Origin: Cycas panzhihuaensis | Lineage: Eukaryota; Cycadophyta | NCBI GenBank assembly: GCA_023213395.1 | Contig: CM041465.1 | Span: 79,677,741-79,741,740 of the forward strand | Direction: 5' to 3' | DNA: 64,000 nt | Part shown: positions 21,540 through 32,374 of the stretch, in pieces | Layout of the letters: every line of letters begins with the position of its first letter | How positions within the stretch are numbered: position 1 is the first letter of the stretch | The notes under the pieces: generated by a model | The model's database searches: none | What the model saw: the letters and a program-made list of their open reading frames with translations, nothing else | What the model was told of the DNA's origin: nothing | Made by a program: the position numbers and the translations under genes

Positions 21540-22000
21540 GAGTCCTCGAGGTATTTGAAATGTGGGTGCTTCTTGATAAAATCATTGGATTCCCAAGTTA
21601 TTTCATCAGAGTTGCAACCTGCCCACTATATTAAATATATCGAAATGGACCGATTTCAAAGACGACGTTGGGTCTACTATCCAGTATACATTCTGGAGGT
21701 ATGGTCAGGGTTTTCTCTTCATCCAAAATTGGTAGGGTTGTCTGGGGGGTGTGGGTTTTGTTTAGACACTTTCAGAGGTAGGATACATGAAAAACATTAT
21801 GGATGTTGGTGGTGGAGGGAAGGTCAAGAGCATATGCAACTTCACCAATATGTGTAAGAACTTTATAGGGGCCATAATATCAAAGGCTAAGTTTGCGGTT
21901 CCTATGATGGAGAAGGGATTACTACTTGTAAGGTTGTAGATGAAGGAATACAAGATCACCAATATTGAAGGAGCAACCAAAACGACAGCGGTCTGCTAAT
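21540..22000 (-). pseudogene. Gypsy-4 integrase C-terminus and chromodomain
   Basis: On the minus strand near 21980-21780 are FNIGDLVFLHLQPYK, then [19 protein letters not shown] and NVFHVSYL, the standard integrase C-terminal module. Near 21660-21540 is a chromodomain-like end: W-AGCNSDEITWE, SNDFIKKHPHFKYLED. An in-frame TAG sits where the family has Gln before the first Trp. Such chromodomains steer integration to heterochromatin in related elements. Interrupted by stops and frameshifts. Confidence 0.72.
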
Positions 22001-22800
22001 TATTTATTCAATTCTGGGCCATAGATAGGTTTTGTTTAAGGGTGTGGAGAATTTGGTCCATGTGTTGCAATTTTTGTTGTACTACTGCCATGCAGAGGTT
22101 GGTAGCCAAGGTGTGGTGGGATGGCATGGGATACCTATAGAGAGCCAAAAATGGGGACATTCTAATAGCTAAATGATGTGAAGAGTTGTACCAATACTCA
22201 ACTAGGGCTAGTCATGATGTCCATTTAGATTGGTGGTCAGATGGAAAGCAACATAAGTAGGTCTCAAATAGTTTTGTTAAGGACCTTTGATTTACGATCA
22301 GTCTGTGGATGGTATGCCAAGCTCATATTGAATGATGTTCCTGATGTGCAAAATAGCTCCTGCCAAAAGGAGCTAGTGAATTTAGGATCTCGGTCACATA
22401 CGATAGTGGATGGAAAACCGTGCAAATGAAATATTGTCTGGAGGTAAATGTTAGCGATACGTGGAGCCTTATAGGTTGTGTGGACAGGTAAGAAGTGGTT
22501 GTATTTTATCAACCTATCTATGACTACTACAATAGAATCAGATCCGACAGATAATGGTAAGCCCGTTATGAAGTCCATGGCAATATCTTGCCATTTACCT
22601 TGTGGGAAGTGTAATAGTTGAAGGAGGTCTGGTTAGGGTTTCGTATCAGCTTTGTTACGTTGGCATGTGTCACATTCAAAGACAAAGGTAAGGATGGTGG
22701 ATTTCATTTCTAGCCAAAATAAGTCAGATTGTATCCTATGATAAGTTTTATCGAAACCGGAATGACCACCAAGAGGGGAAGAATGATATTCTGATAAAAT
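22001..22800 (-). pseudogene. Gypsy-4 integrase zinc finger and catalytic core
   Basis: The HHCC finger is readable around 22770-22630 (GGHSGFDKTYHRIQ ... CDTCQRNKADTKP). The core frame 22578-22264 gives MDFITGLPLS with the first Asp, VCDRDPKFTS with the second, and then QTDRKSKVLNKTI, where the third catalytic residue, normally Glu in QTEV, is Lys. The enzyme would not join DNA ends. A frame change separates the core from the C-terminal module. Confidence 0.82.
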
Positions 22801-23436
22801 TCACAGAATGAAAGCTGAGTGGAGGTGTACGAATATGCGATTTTGGTATAAGAGAAGATTGTTATGGATGGACCAATCCTTATGAGTGTGGACCTTATCA
22901 GTCCGGTGTGAGAAATCTGGTTGGGATTGGTTAGCCGTGGCTAAGTCATGTATCCACATCGGTTGTGGAGAAGAAATGGCATGAATGGTGGGGTCCTCAG
23001 TGTGACAAGTGTTATCATCAAGTGTAGGGGAAGGTAGCCTTGAGAGAACATCTGCCACAATGTTATCTTTCCCCTTTTTATATGTGATTGTAAAGTCAAA
23101 AACTTGAAGGCAGTCGACCCATTTAGCCTGCTCTTGCGAGAGGAGTGGTTGATCTAGTAAGCGGCGAAGGCTATGATGATCAGTGAGGATAGTAAATTTA
23201 GAACCAAGCAGATACTGTCACCATTTGTCAACAGTGTGAAGGATGGCCCGTATTTCTTTTTGATAGGTAGACAATCTACACTCATGATCTTTGAGTTTTC
23301 GACTTTCAAAGACGATGGGGTGGAAGTCTTGCATTAAGATTGCACCCAGTCCAAACCCAGAGGCATTGCATTCTAATTGGAATGGTCGAGTAAAGTCAGG
23401 TGAGGGAAAAACTGGGGTGGTTGTCATGACCTCCAT
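22801..23436 (-). pseudogene. Gypsy-4 RNase H
   Basis: The frame 23436-23218 contains FQLECNASGFGLGAILMQD (the family usually has T-D-A-S at this first acidic position; here N), FESRKLKDHECRLSTYQKE. The frame 23058-22801 contains MADVLSRLPSP, the end of RNase H, and a spacer to the integrase zinc finger. The Asp-to-Asn change and the breaks between pieces indicate loss of function. Confidence 0.78.
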
Positions 23437-23529
23437 TAGATGGAGGAAAGCCTCATTGGCTGAGGGAGACCATTGAAAGGAATCCTTTCTAAGTAAGTGG
23501 GTTGAAGGGAAGGTTAGTGTGGCATAATT

Positions 23530-24243
23530 TCAAACAAACCGGTGATAAAATCTAATAAGCCCTAGGAAAGCCCACAATTGGGTAAGGGTTTTTGGGGTTG
23601 GCCAATTGGTGATGACAAAAATTTTATCAGGACCCACCCAAACCCCTACAAAGGATATAATATGACCAAGGTATTGTGGTTTCCCAAACTCATTTGGAGA
23701 GTTTATCATATAGTTTATTCTCATCCAAGATTCGAAGGACCGTTTCTAGATGCGATATGTGAGCAGGCATTGTTTGAGCTATAGATAAGAATATCATCGA
23801 AGAAGACGATGTGAGCAGGCATTGTTTGAGCTATAGATAAGAATATCATCGAAGAAAACGATGACAAATTTTTGTAGGTACGGGGAAAAGATCTTATTCA
23901 TGAGGGCCTGAAAGGTAGTCAGAGCATTACATAGGCCAAAGGGCATGACCTAGAACTCAAAGTGGCCATGGTGGGTTCGGAAACCCATTTTATGTTGATC
24001 CATTGGCAAGATAGGGATTTGGTAATATCCTAACTGTAAATCGAGCTTGGTAAACACTGCAGCACCATGGATCTCATCTAACATGTCATCGATTCGTGGC
24101 GTGGGGAACTTGTTTTTTATGGTGATTTTGTTGAGCTTGCGATAGTCAACACAAAGTCGGAAAGAGCCATCCTTTTTGCGAACTAGAATGATGGGTGCTG
24201 CATACAGGCTTTTACTAGGTTGGATGATGCCCATGTCCAACAA
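23530..24243 (-). pseudogene. Gypsy-4 reverse transcriptase with duplicated active-site segment
   Basis: The frame 24243-23950 has the RT fingers and palm: MLDMGIIQPSKSLYAAPIIL, VRKKDGSFRLCVDYRKLN, FTKLDLQLGYYQI and KMGFRTHHGHFEF. The active site [10 protein letters not shown] occurs near 23840, inside a 52-bp segment duplicated in tandem (23759-23810 and 23811-23862). As 52 is not a multiple of three, the duplication shifts the frame. The frame 23724-23530 carries the thumb/connection (YLGHIISFVGV, ALFGLIRFYHRFV-like end). Inactive. Confidence 0.88.
23759..23862. repeat. 52-bp tandem duplication over the RT FDD box
   Basis: Both units begin GTGAGCAGGCATTGTTTGAG and end GAAGA(A)GACGAT or GAAGAAAACGAT; they differ at one base. 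Confidence 0.95.
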
Positions 24244-24479
24244 TTCCCCCGTGATTTTTTTTATTTCATTTTTTTGGAAATAGGAGTTCCTATATGGTTG
24301 AAGACTAATCAGGTCGTGTGAGTTTTACAACTCAATAGTATGATAACAACCTCAATCGGGTGGCGGGTGGCAGGTAACAGAGCAAATACAGATTGGTATC
24401 GATCGAATACTTGCTGGATGTCAGGGTGAATGCTGAAAGGGGCCTAGATATGGTTGAAACAAATGATGTATCCTATATT

Positions 24480-24900
24480 ACCGTTGAGTTGTCAGCACAT
24501 TCAGGTGGGTGAGATTACTTTTTCAGGGGGGGCTTGCATCCCATAAAGTTTATGTGAGCGGCCCATGTGATCTTTGAACATAATGAATGGGGATGTGGGT
24601 GAGTTATTGGTACTATAAGTTCTTAGAGTCTGGAGCCACTATGCACCAATAATTGCATCTGACCCATCTATGGATAAGGCATAAAAATCAAAGACAAGGG
24701 TATATGAACCAATGTGAACCGTGAGTTTTTTTATTGTTCCTGCACAGTGAAGGATGTGATGACCAAATAAGGAGCAGGTAAAGCCTGTCTTAGGTTCTAT
24801 ATAAAGATTTAACTGTCAGGCAATGGATATATTGATGAAATTTAGTGATGCGCCACCATCGATCAAAATGGTGATTGGGGTTTTTCAAAGTATTCCTTTG
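24480..24900 (-). pseudogene. Gypsy-4 aspartic protease
   Basis: The minus strand near 24870-24840 reads ILIDGGASLNFI, the protease active site in D-G-G form. It is followed by a decayed body with YTLVFDFYALSIDGSDAIIGA and WLQTL near 24620-24690, the end of the fold. A stop soon after the active site breaks it. It lies between gag and RT as expected. Confidence 0.65.
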
Positions 24901-26147
24901 ACTCGAAGCGGTTCAGGACATACAATGGAGGTAACGACTGATAAGGAAACTTCAGGTTCAAGATTTGGAGGCAACTCATCGGTAGAGTGGTCTTGGGGTA
25001 CATCATCATAGTCAGGATTGATCTCGGGGTCATCCTCTAAAGCTAAGTCAGGGTCAATTGTAAAGACCATCTTATTGGCTTTGCAGATTCTACCATGACC
25101 AGCAGTCCATTTTTCGGAACATTGCATACATAGACCGGCTTCTCGACGGCATCATGCCTCTGCTAAAGTGATGTGAATGGACTTTGAGGATGGTTATTTA
25201 GTGCGTTGCTCGAGAGATGTAGATGGCATGTCTTCTGGTTGTGGACATGATCGTTGGTAATCAGTTGGGCATGGTCTTTGGGACCAGGTAGTATCACGTT
25301 GATAATCAACTTGTCAGGATCGTGGAAACCAAGTAGAGTCTCGTCTGAATGGAGGAGGGCTTTTTGAGGCAAATTCTGCTTCTACTACTTTAACCATGTT
25401 GATTACATCTTTTAGAGTGGCTAGGAATACCATCTTCAGGCGCATTTGGATGCGCTCTTTGAGCTCAGACACATACATATCTATCTCTGTCTGTTTATCA
25501 AGTTGCCAATCCACCCAATTACATAAAGATTGGAACTCATCAGTGTATACTTCGATAGAGGATACTTGTTTCAACTGTGTCAATTGTGTGAAAAAAGATC
25601 GGTTCCAAGTGTCTTCATACTGCTCGAAAAAACAGGTAGAGAAGTGTGCCCAAGACTGACTAGAAGGATACTCCTACTTCCACCATCGAAACCAATGGTG
25701 TGCCTTCCCATCTAAGTGGATGGAAGCAAATGTAAGTTGTTCATTTACTAACATTGGGTTGAGTGTAAAGTAGGACTCTAGTTTACTAATCCAACTTTGT
25801 CCGTTGTCCTTGTTGAGATCAGGATCAAATGTGGGTATGTTGATCTTATGATGAAATGGTTGTTGTTGACGTGGAGGCAGAGTCAAGGTTTTCTACAGTG
25901 TGGGGCCAACTGAAGAGGAGGTTGCTAGTCGCTGAATAGAGATGTTGTTTCTCTTCTGAAGTACCAAGTGTATATCAACCTGAGATGCCAGGGTTGACAT
26001 GTTTGTAGGAACCTCTGTCTGTATGGCAACTACTTCATTTTTAACCTCCTCATGCAAGTGGTCCAGATCTTGCTTGATTTTTTCCTGAATGTTGGTGACT
26101 TAGGTCTCGAGTGTAGAGATTTTGTCACTGTTGCTTGGAGGAGCCAT
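24885..26147 (-). pseudogene. Gypsy-4 gag
   Basis: The start is placed at the ATG at 26147 (MAPPSNSDKIS), followed by a heptad-like segment (EEVKNEVVAIQTEV). The capsid comes next: FHHKINIPTFDPDLN, GQSWISKLESYFTLN, FASIHLDGKAHHWFRWW (25886-25674) and QLKQVSSIEVYTDEFQSLC (25583-25314). A knuckle-like CMQCSEKWTAGHGRIC lies near 25130. Frameshifts occur near 26100 and 25670-25580. It would be the particle protein. Confidence 0.75.
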
Positions 26148-26561
26148 GAAGAAAGGGTGTAAAGAGGCGGGAATAGGTAGAAAGAAGGGGGAATGAACGA
26201 AGTGGGAAAGATCAAGAAAGAACGGGACATAAGAGTTAGGGAGTTGTTAAGGGGAAGAGAAGGGGGCAAATAGGGAGATTGTGGGGTGTCTATAACCTGT
26301 TGACCCCAAAACTTTACATAAGCAAGATATCAAGTTCACTCGGACAAGTGTGAAAAGCTCGTTCAGATGGGGTGTATGAGGTATAGGGGTGGGTTAGGGG
26401 AGGTGGGGCCCACCAATGACCCAGGTACTGAAAAACGTAAAAACTACTTGTATGTACTAACCTAGTGCAAACTGACCAGTACGACGTGCTGATCGAAATG
26501 AGGTATATAAGTTGTAAGGGTAAATTTTAGCTAAGAATTTGCATCGTGAAGCATGACTTAG

Positions 26562-26639
26562 TTTTTTTTTTTCCTTCTCTCTCTCTCTCTCTCTTTTCTT
26601 CCTTCTTCTTTCTTTTTTTTTTTTTTTTTTCTTTTTTTG
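26562..26639. repeat. Polypyrimidine microsatellite
   Basis: A T-run, a (CT)n run and a second T-run in the 5' leader of Gypsy-4, on the plus strand. Confidence 0.9.
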
Positions 26640-27481
26640 TGTGAGTCTGATTGCGCTAACAAGTTTCGAATTTAGGGAGTAAGTGGAGATTGATTTTTTT
26701 TTTTTTTTCAAAATATGAGGTGACTTGTAATCTGAATCAGGAAGTGGAGTATGTGTAGCATAGTATCCTACCAACCACTAGACAAGATGTGCTTGGTATT
26801 ATAGGCCTGCCAATAAACTATAGAAGTTTGAGGCAAGTAGCTTTGTGGCATTAACCGCTAACCACTGCATTACAAGACTTCAGCGGTCGATAGTTTGCCT
26901 ACGCTAGGAAGGATTTGGGACCTAAAGGATTCCTCCTATATACCCAAAGATATGTGAAGGTGCACTTCCGTAGCCAGGTTCTGTCTAGGGCTTGATTCAA
27001 GAGTGTTATCTCCAGTCCTTCACGCAAGAGGCAAAAAAGCCACGATGCGCTTAGCCAGAACAACAGATCCCTGTAATATTTAAAGACCCCCGGTACAGGG
27101 TCTCTACCCACCTACTTGGGTAGCAGCCTAGCAGTGTTATCTACCTGGGAAAGAGAGGTAGGAGGGAGAAGGGTAGCTGCCCAACGGTGTTATCTACCCT
27201 TGAGATACAATTCAATGCAAAAATTGAAATATAGAAACAAAATTAAAACTAAATAAAAAGTAAAAAAATAAATTATTGGCATTACCTAGGGGAACAAATT
27301 CCCCTTCCCTCACGACTCTTGGACTGTCCTAAAACCGTTCCTTAATCTCTATGCCTCAATCTCCGTGGAGAGAGTACTAAGTGAAGGTCTTTCCTCGATT
27401 TCTACCAAGGTAGAGAGAGTACTCGATCTTACAGAAAAAAGAATTTTGAGTTTTTGGACAGCTTCCCATGATCGTAATGTG

Positions 27482-27493
27482 GCTCTGATACCA
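27482..27493 (-). other. Gypsy-4 primer-binding site
   Basis: Minus strand TGGTATCAGAGC, the standard plant initiator tRNA-Met site, two bases inside the LTR end at 27496. Confidence 0.93.
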
Positions 27494-27495
27494 CT

Positions 27496-27912
27496 TGGGA
27501 CGTATCCTCTCGCAGATGCTCCTTAAGATAGTAAAATAATAACAATTGCAACCACTTTATTTTGACCAATAGGGCAAGCAAATTATCAGAAAATCTCACA
27601 AGAACACAAGAGCGCCAATTGATCACCAAAAAATAAAGATTACCGTAGCACAATCTTTATAAAAGTAACATCAAGCTAACCATCTTTTACAATCTATGAC
27701 CCTTATATAGACAAAAGAGGGTCTTTTGCATGCAATCCTATTGGTGGCCTAAGCGGCCTTACATTCTATTGGACAACATAGCAGCCTTGCATACCATTGG
27801 CCAGCTTATCAGCTCATGCACGATGTTCCATATTTAACCTTATCTCTTAACCTCCTAATAGCTCTCCACATAATAGTATTTTACATAACTTAGTGAGATG
27901 AGTTATGTAACA
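27496..27912 (-). repeat. Gypsy-4 5' LTR
   Basis: Plus-strand TGGGACGTATCC to TTATGTAACA, 417 bp. Full-length match to the left LTR. Confidence 0.93.
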
Positions 27913-27959
27913 CCCTCTATAACTTAATTTATCTCCTAATTGTGTAGATTGCCCCCTCA

Positions 27960-28530
27960 TGAATGAACTTCAAATCCCTAAACATAGGAGTATACGATGA
28001 TCATTTGATCAAGAAAGGTCCTACCTAGCAAAAGGTTTTAGTCCAAGTCAATATAGATGAGTGTGATCTCACTCATGATATTTTTTCCTTCTAGTTCAAT
28101 TGGTAGGGTGACTATTCCCATTGAGGAATTTTATGTCTTATTGTAGCCTTAGCAGACCCAATTCACCATCTCATATGCTACATTCCTAGCAATTCCAACA
28201 ACTAAAAGGGCATTGTGGTGATGTAGGAGTTTGAGTCTACCATAGTTCTGCTAAGTTAACAAGTGCTAGTTTCAATAAAGATGTAAAATGGGAAGGAAAT
28301 GTTGAGAGCTCTCTCTTGTCTACTTGGGAGTTTGGAGGGGTCAAAGGTGATCAGGGGTTGTGCCAATTATTTCCCTACAATGTGCACATTTTTTTATTTC
28401 AAAGCTTCCAAAAATAGGCATTTATACTCAAGGCAACTTTTTAGGACATCCATCACGATCATCCCTAAAAACACCATTTATGGTTCCTCCACAATAGAGA
28501 ATGGTTTTCCTTTGTTGAGCTAGGGGAGGT
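27960..28530 (-). pseudogene. Gypsy-3 aspartic protease region
   Basis: Heavily decayed. The recognisable part is GIVTLPIELEGKNIMSEI, then IDLD-NLLLGRTFLDQM near 28150-27990, matching the strand-and-flap end of the plant gypsy protease (compare VEYNLLLG in Gypsy-1). The catalytic Asp loop is not readable. Confidence 0.5.
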
Positions 28531-29399
28531 GTTGTTTGAATTCAAATCGTTAGGTTATTATTGGGATAATTTTGGGGACTTTGGGAATGTTCTCTAATGT
28601 TTGTTAGGAAGAGGACCCAATTTCCAATGACCTCATGACTTGGTTCTTTATGGTGATCAGGACTTTAGATGAGTCAATCATCTTGATGATCATCTTGCCC
28701 TTATTATCACGGGTTGGGTAGATCTCATAGGCCTTGAATCTTGAGGTGTCAAAGTAAGTGCAATAGGTTTGCTTGCCTCTTCTTTAGGCCTAGAGTCTAT
28801 ACCAAATGTGTCCTCGTTTGGTTGTTGACTTCCCTTTTCTCTCTTTGGCTAGTACTTCTTGTCGTGATTCGGAAAAGGGTTGACGTGGATCAACTAATCT
28901 AAGTTGGGTTTGGATGAGGGTCAATTCTTTGGGTTCTTTTTTTAGTGTAGGACTCAACAACCTTCATCATTGTGGCTCTTATGATAGTGATAGGAACACC
29001 ATGGTCCTATGTACACTTTATTGTTTGCTATCCTACCATTTTAAGGAGAAGAAGGCTTTTGTTATGTGTGGTACATAGCATTGGTGTCCTGATTGCTGAA
29101 ATTGCCCCCTTGATTATTTTTTAAGTTTCCTTGATTGTTTTGATTGTGTTCCCTTTTGGGTGGTTCCATGTTCAACTTCGTAGTTACGATTCTTTTCAAT
29201 GACCTGACAGCTGAAGTAGCAAGTCATAGACTTTGTTTTGACTGAGAGATTTAGGGATTTGATTCTATCCTAGTTTGTCATGATGCTAAGAGGTTTGATT
29301 AGCTATTTGAGACCTACTTGTATCTTAATTGACTCTAAGGCTAAATATTTGACAATGGAGTCCTAATAGGAGGAAAGGCCCATTTTGAGGATTTCAATA

Positions 29400-30300
29400 T
29401 GGATTTGTGGCCTCAAATCACTAGTAAAGACATTGAAGAGCAAGCTGTTAGGTAGAAGGGATTTGATAGAGTGCAATAGGTCTTGGAACCACTTGACAAA
29501 GTCTGTGTTGGACTCTTCCTACTTTTATTTAACAATGAGCAAGGCATTGACCCCACTGTCAAAAATCTTAGCTATGTCAAAATAACATACAAAGGCGTCC
29601 ACCAACAACGAAAAAATAAACAAGAAGTTTTGCAATAGTCAATAAACCTACTTCAGGGCATCCCCTTGAAGTGACCTAGGAAACAATTTGTGGACAATGT
29701 TATCGTATGACATGTTAATGCATATTAGGGCAAAGGCTTTCACATGCTCAATTGAATCTTGACCAACAATCCCACTTAACTTAGGTTGGACAATCTGTGG
29801 AGGGAGGATGGTCTTCAGCATGTCCTTGGGCAATCAGTTGCTTTTGTAGCTTGTATAGTTTTTTTTGGCAACTTGGATCAAAGGGGTGATAACAACTAAA
29901 GGGTATTGGGCTTGTTGGGCAACCATGGCCCCTACATAAACAAGCTGCCTGAAGGGGCCAGACTAGTTTGGAAGGGGTTGGATATTTTAAGGGATTCTAG
30001 TATTTGGCCAATTGCCTTGAATAACCTATGTTTGAAGATTCGAGAATAGGTTGTTTTGGCATGGTACACTTGGTTGGGCTCCGTAAGTAGGCCTGACAAG
30101 TGGAGGAAGGTTGACAACTTGGTTGAAGGGCATCAAAACGTGCCTAAATGGAGTTGTTTATGGGTTGATTGCCCCAAAAAGGTATTGCAAATAGGGATTC
30201 TAGGGCATACTGGTTTGTTGCATCATAGGGTTCTAAGGTTGGTTAGAAAAACCAACTAAACTAGGGTTGTACCCCATTTTCTAAGTTGCTAGATTTGAAG
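29400..30300 (-). pseudogene. Gypsy-3 gag
   Basis: The frame 29833-29648 contains VQPKLSGIVGQDSIEHVKAF and HKLFPRSLQGDALK, close to the Gypsy-1 gag core. Pro- and Gln-rich fragments on the N-terminal side (30117-29932) and further gag-like pieces to 29400 are broken. It is the capsid protein in origin. Confidence 0.65.
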
Positions 30301-31683
30301 GTATTCTTATGTTCCCAAGTGGGTGTTTTGGGTTTGATATGTTTGTTTTCGAGCTAGTGTTCACCTAGGAATTTTGAGTGTAAGGCCATTGTAGGTTGGC
30401 CAAGTTGGTCAACAAACTAGTGCTTATTTGAAAAAGCAAGAGCTACTGATGAATGGCTCCCTGTTGCATCCACATTAGATTTGGATGTGAGGTTGGTGGG
30501 ACCAAAGCAATTTGAAAAGATTGGGTACTTGATTGTCTTGTGGAGTTGAAAGGTAGTGGAATCAACGTTTGGGCTTAGGAGAGTCCTTGTGAGTGGGCCC
30601 CATATTATTGGGCAACCATGCCTTATTAGGAAGCTGATGAAGGATGATCCAAAGGGGTCATCAAAGGGGTTAGTCCTACCATATTGGGGTTATATACTTG
30701 AGCTAGGGATTTAAATGTCAAGGTGTTAGGCTATAAGTTGAGTCCAAGGCCAGTTTGCAAAAACATGACAAGTTGCAAACCTTGGCCAAACATCTGTTAA
30801 CCCATCCAATTCAACTAAAGTTGAGATGGGTAGATTGTTTGGTGAAGGATCTGATGTGGCTATCTACTCTCTAACATGCAATTGAAAAGTAACAAGGGAG
30901 GGTGTAGGGGTATGGTCTGTGAGAAAGGTTGTGTGACTTGACATCATATGGAATAGGCTTGAAGCCTACATCCCACTTAACGTAGGCATGGGCATGGATG
31001 CTGGTGGATGTGTTTATTTATTGGGATTTGAATAGTGGGAAGTCGCAATGATGTGAGAAGGCAACCCAATCAGATTTTAGAGGTATTGGTCAGTATATAA
31101 TGTAGGGAAGAATGACTTGTGCTAATCACCAGAAACCGTTGATTGGCTGAGTGTATGACTTATAAGGACGAAATTAAGAATTTGTATCAAGACTAGTTGA
31201 GGTTCGAAAAGCAAGGCCCCAATATGGACCGGTTAAACTTTAGAAAGTAGGGCCCTAGTATGGACTAGTTGAGGTTTAGATAAAAGGTCCTAATATGTTC
31301 TTCAACCAAATCCTCAAAGTCAACTCTATGATAATCTATCAAAGTAGCAAGGGTAGGGCATATTGGTGAGGAACCTCTAAGCCTCAAGGAATAATGGGAG
31401 ATAAGATTGACTAATACCCTAAGATGAGCGTTAAACTACTATGGCCTATGGTTTAGGTTTCTAGGTTGAACAATAAGAGGAAAGGTAAAATAGTGTAGGA
31501 TATGATAATTTTGTTTCAATCTACTTTGTTTCAATCTACTTTGTTTCAATACCTCGAAACAATTTGGATAGAGGGAACAATGGTCATTGCCTTACTTAAG
31601 CCTGTTGAAGTGAGTGGCTCTTTTCTAAGAATTAAAAAGGCAAGTGGAAATAGTAGACTTCAATGAATAAGATTGCATTGGTG

Positions 31684-31703
31684 GGTCTCTAGTATGATCA
31701 CCA
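31684..31703 (-). other. Gypsy-3 leader or primer-site motif
   Basis: The minus strand reads TGGTGATCATACTAGAGACC, matching the Gypsy-1 motif at 7422-7441 at 16 of 20 positions, with the same ACCAG/CCACCA follow-on. Confidence 0.45.
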
Positions 31704-31770
31704 GAGAATATAACTACACAAAGGTGATTCGCCAAAGGCCTTGTTAAAATGTAAATCTACTTTGATACCA

Positions 31771-32069
31771 TGTAGAAAAATGAAATTGATAGAAAATAAT
31801 AATGCACAAATGAAAACAAACAAACAAACACCAGGTTCATAATGGTACCCTTAAGGTACCTTGGATTAACACCAGAATAATGTTATAACAATGTGATACA
31901 ACATAATGATACAACATATATTGATATGATACATTGAGTGTGTATTTATAATATGCAACTTGATTATGCATGGGACCCACCACAAAATACGAACATCATA
32001 ATAATATTAATTTGCACAAATGTGCATTACAACTTTGCCTCATGAAGCATGAACCAAGCTATTTCAACA
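31771..32069 (-). repeat. Copia-2 3' LTR
   Basis: Plus-strand TGTAGAAAAATG to CTATTTCAACA; on the minus strand TGTTGAAATAG...CTACA. Matches 37370-37655 apart from substitutions and indels in the middle. Confidence 0.92.
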
Positions 32070-32079
32070 TTCCCCCATA
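32070..32079 (-). other. Copia-2 polypurine tract
   Basis: Minus strand TTATGGGGGAA lies directly upstream of the 3' LTR start TGTTGAAA. Confidence 0.8.
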
Positions 32080-32374
32080 ATCCACATTTGGGAAGACTTA
32101 ATTCTTCTTTGAATCAGTAATGCTTGAGCTTTGACAAGGCTTTGGTGAATATGTCTACAATATGGTCTTCAGTTCTGCAATACTACAATTCAACTTAACC
32201 TTCTTGAACCAACTCTCAAATATAGTGATGCTTGATCTCAATGTGCTTTGTTCTACTATGCAACACTGGATTCTTTGGCATTGAAATGGTATTTTGATTG
32301 TTGCAATGAATGATTGTGGATCCACTTTGAGCTTGATGAAGGTCTTATAAGATTTTCCGAAGCCAAACCGCTTC

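Larger units (their letters stand above)
21103..27912 (-). mobile_element. Gypsy-4: chromodomain Ty3/gypsy element (chromovirus)
   Basis: Paired LTRs (21103-21518 and 27496-27912), a tRNA-Met-type primer site next to the right LTR and a polypurine tract next to the left LTR define a minus-strand element of 6.8 kb. Gag, protease, RT, RNase H, integrase and a C-terminal chromodomain occur in that order, all broken. The LTRs differ at roughly 30 of 416 positions (hand count). It sits inside Gypsy-3, between its protease and RT. The 5-bp flanks (CCATT and CCCTC) do not match, so no target duplication is visible. Confidence 0.92.
27913..31770 (-). mobile_element. Gypsy-3, 5' part (leader, gag, protease)
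   Basis: The minus strand carries the leader motif (31684-31703), about 1.4 kb of unassigned leader or gag N-terminus, gag (29.9-29.4 kb) and protease (28.5-28.0 kb). Gag and protease resemble Gypsy-1. The element continues at 21102 leftward with RT, interrupted by Gypsy-4. Its 5' LTR seems reduced to at most about 67 bp (31704-31770), cut by Copia-2. Confidence 0.7.

Noticed and set aside
26457-26774. Lys/Arg-rich minus-strand frame as a nuclear protein
   Set aside because: It is the translation of a polypyrimidine microsatellite.
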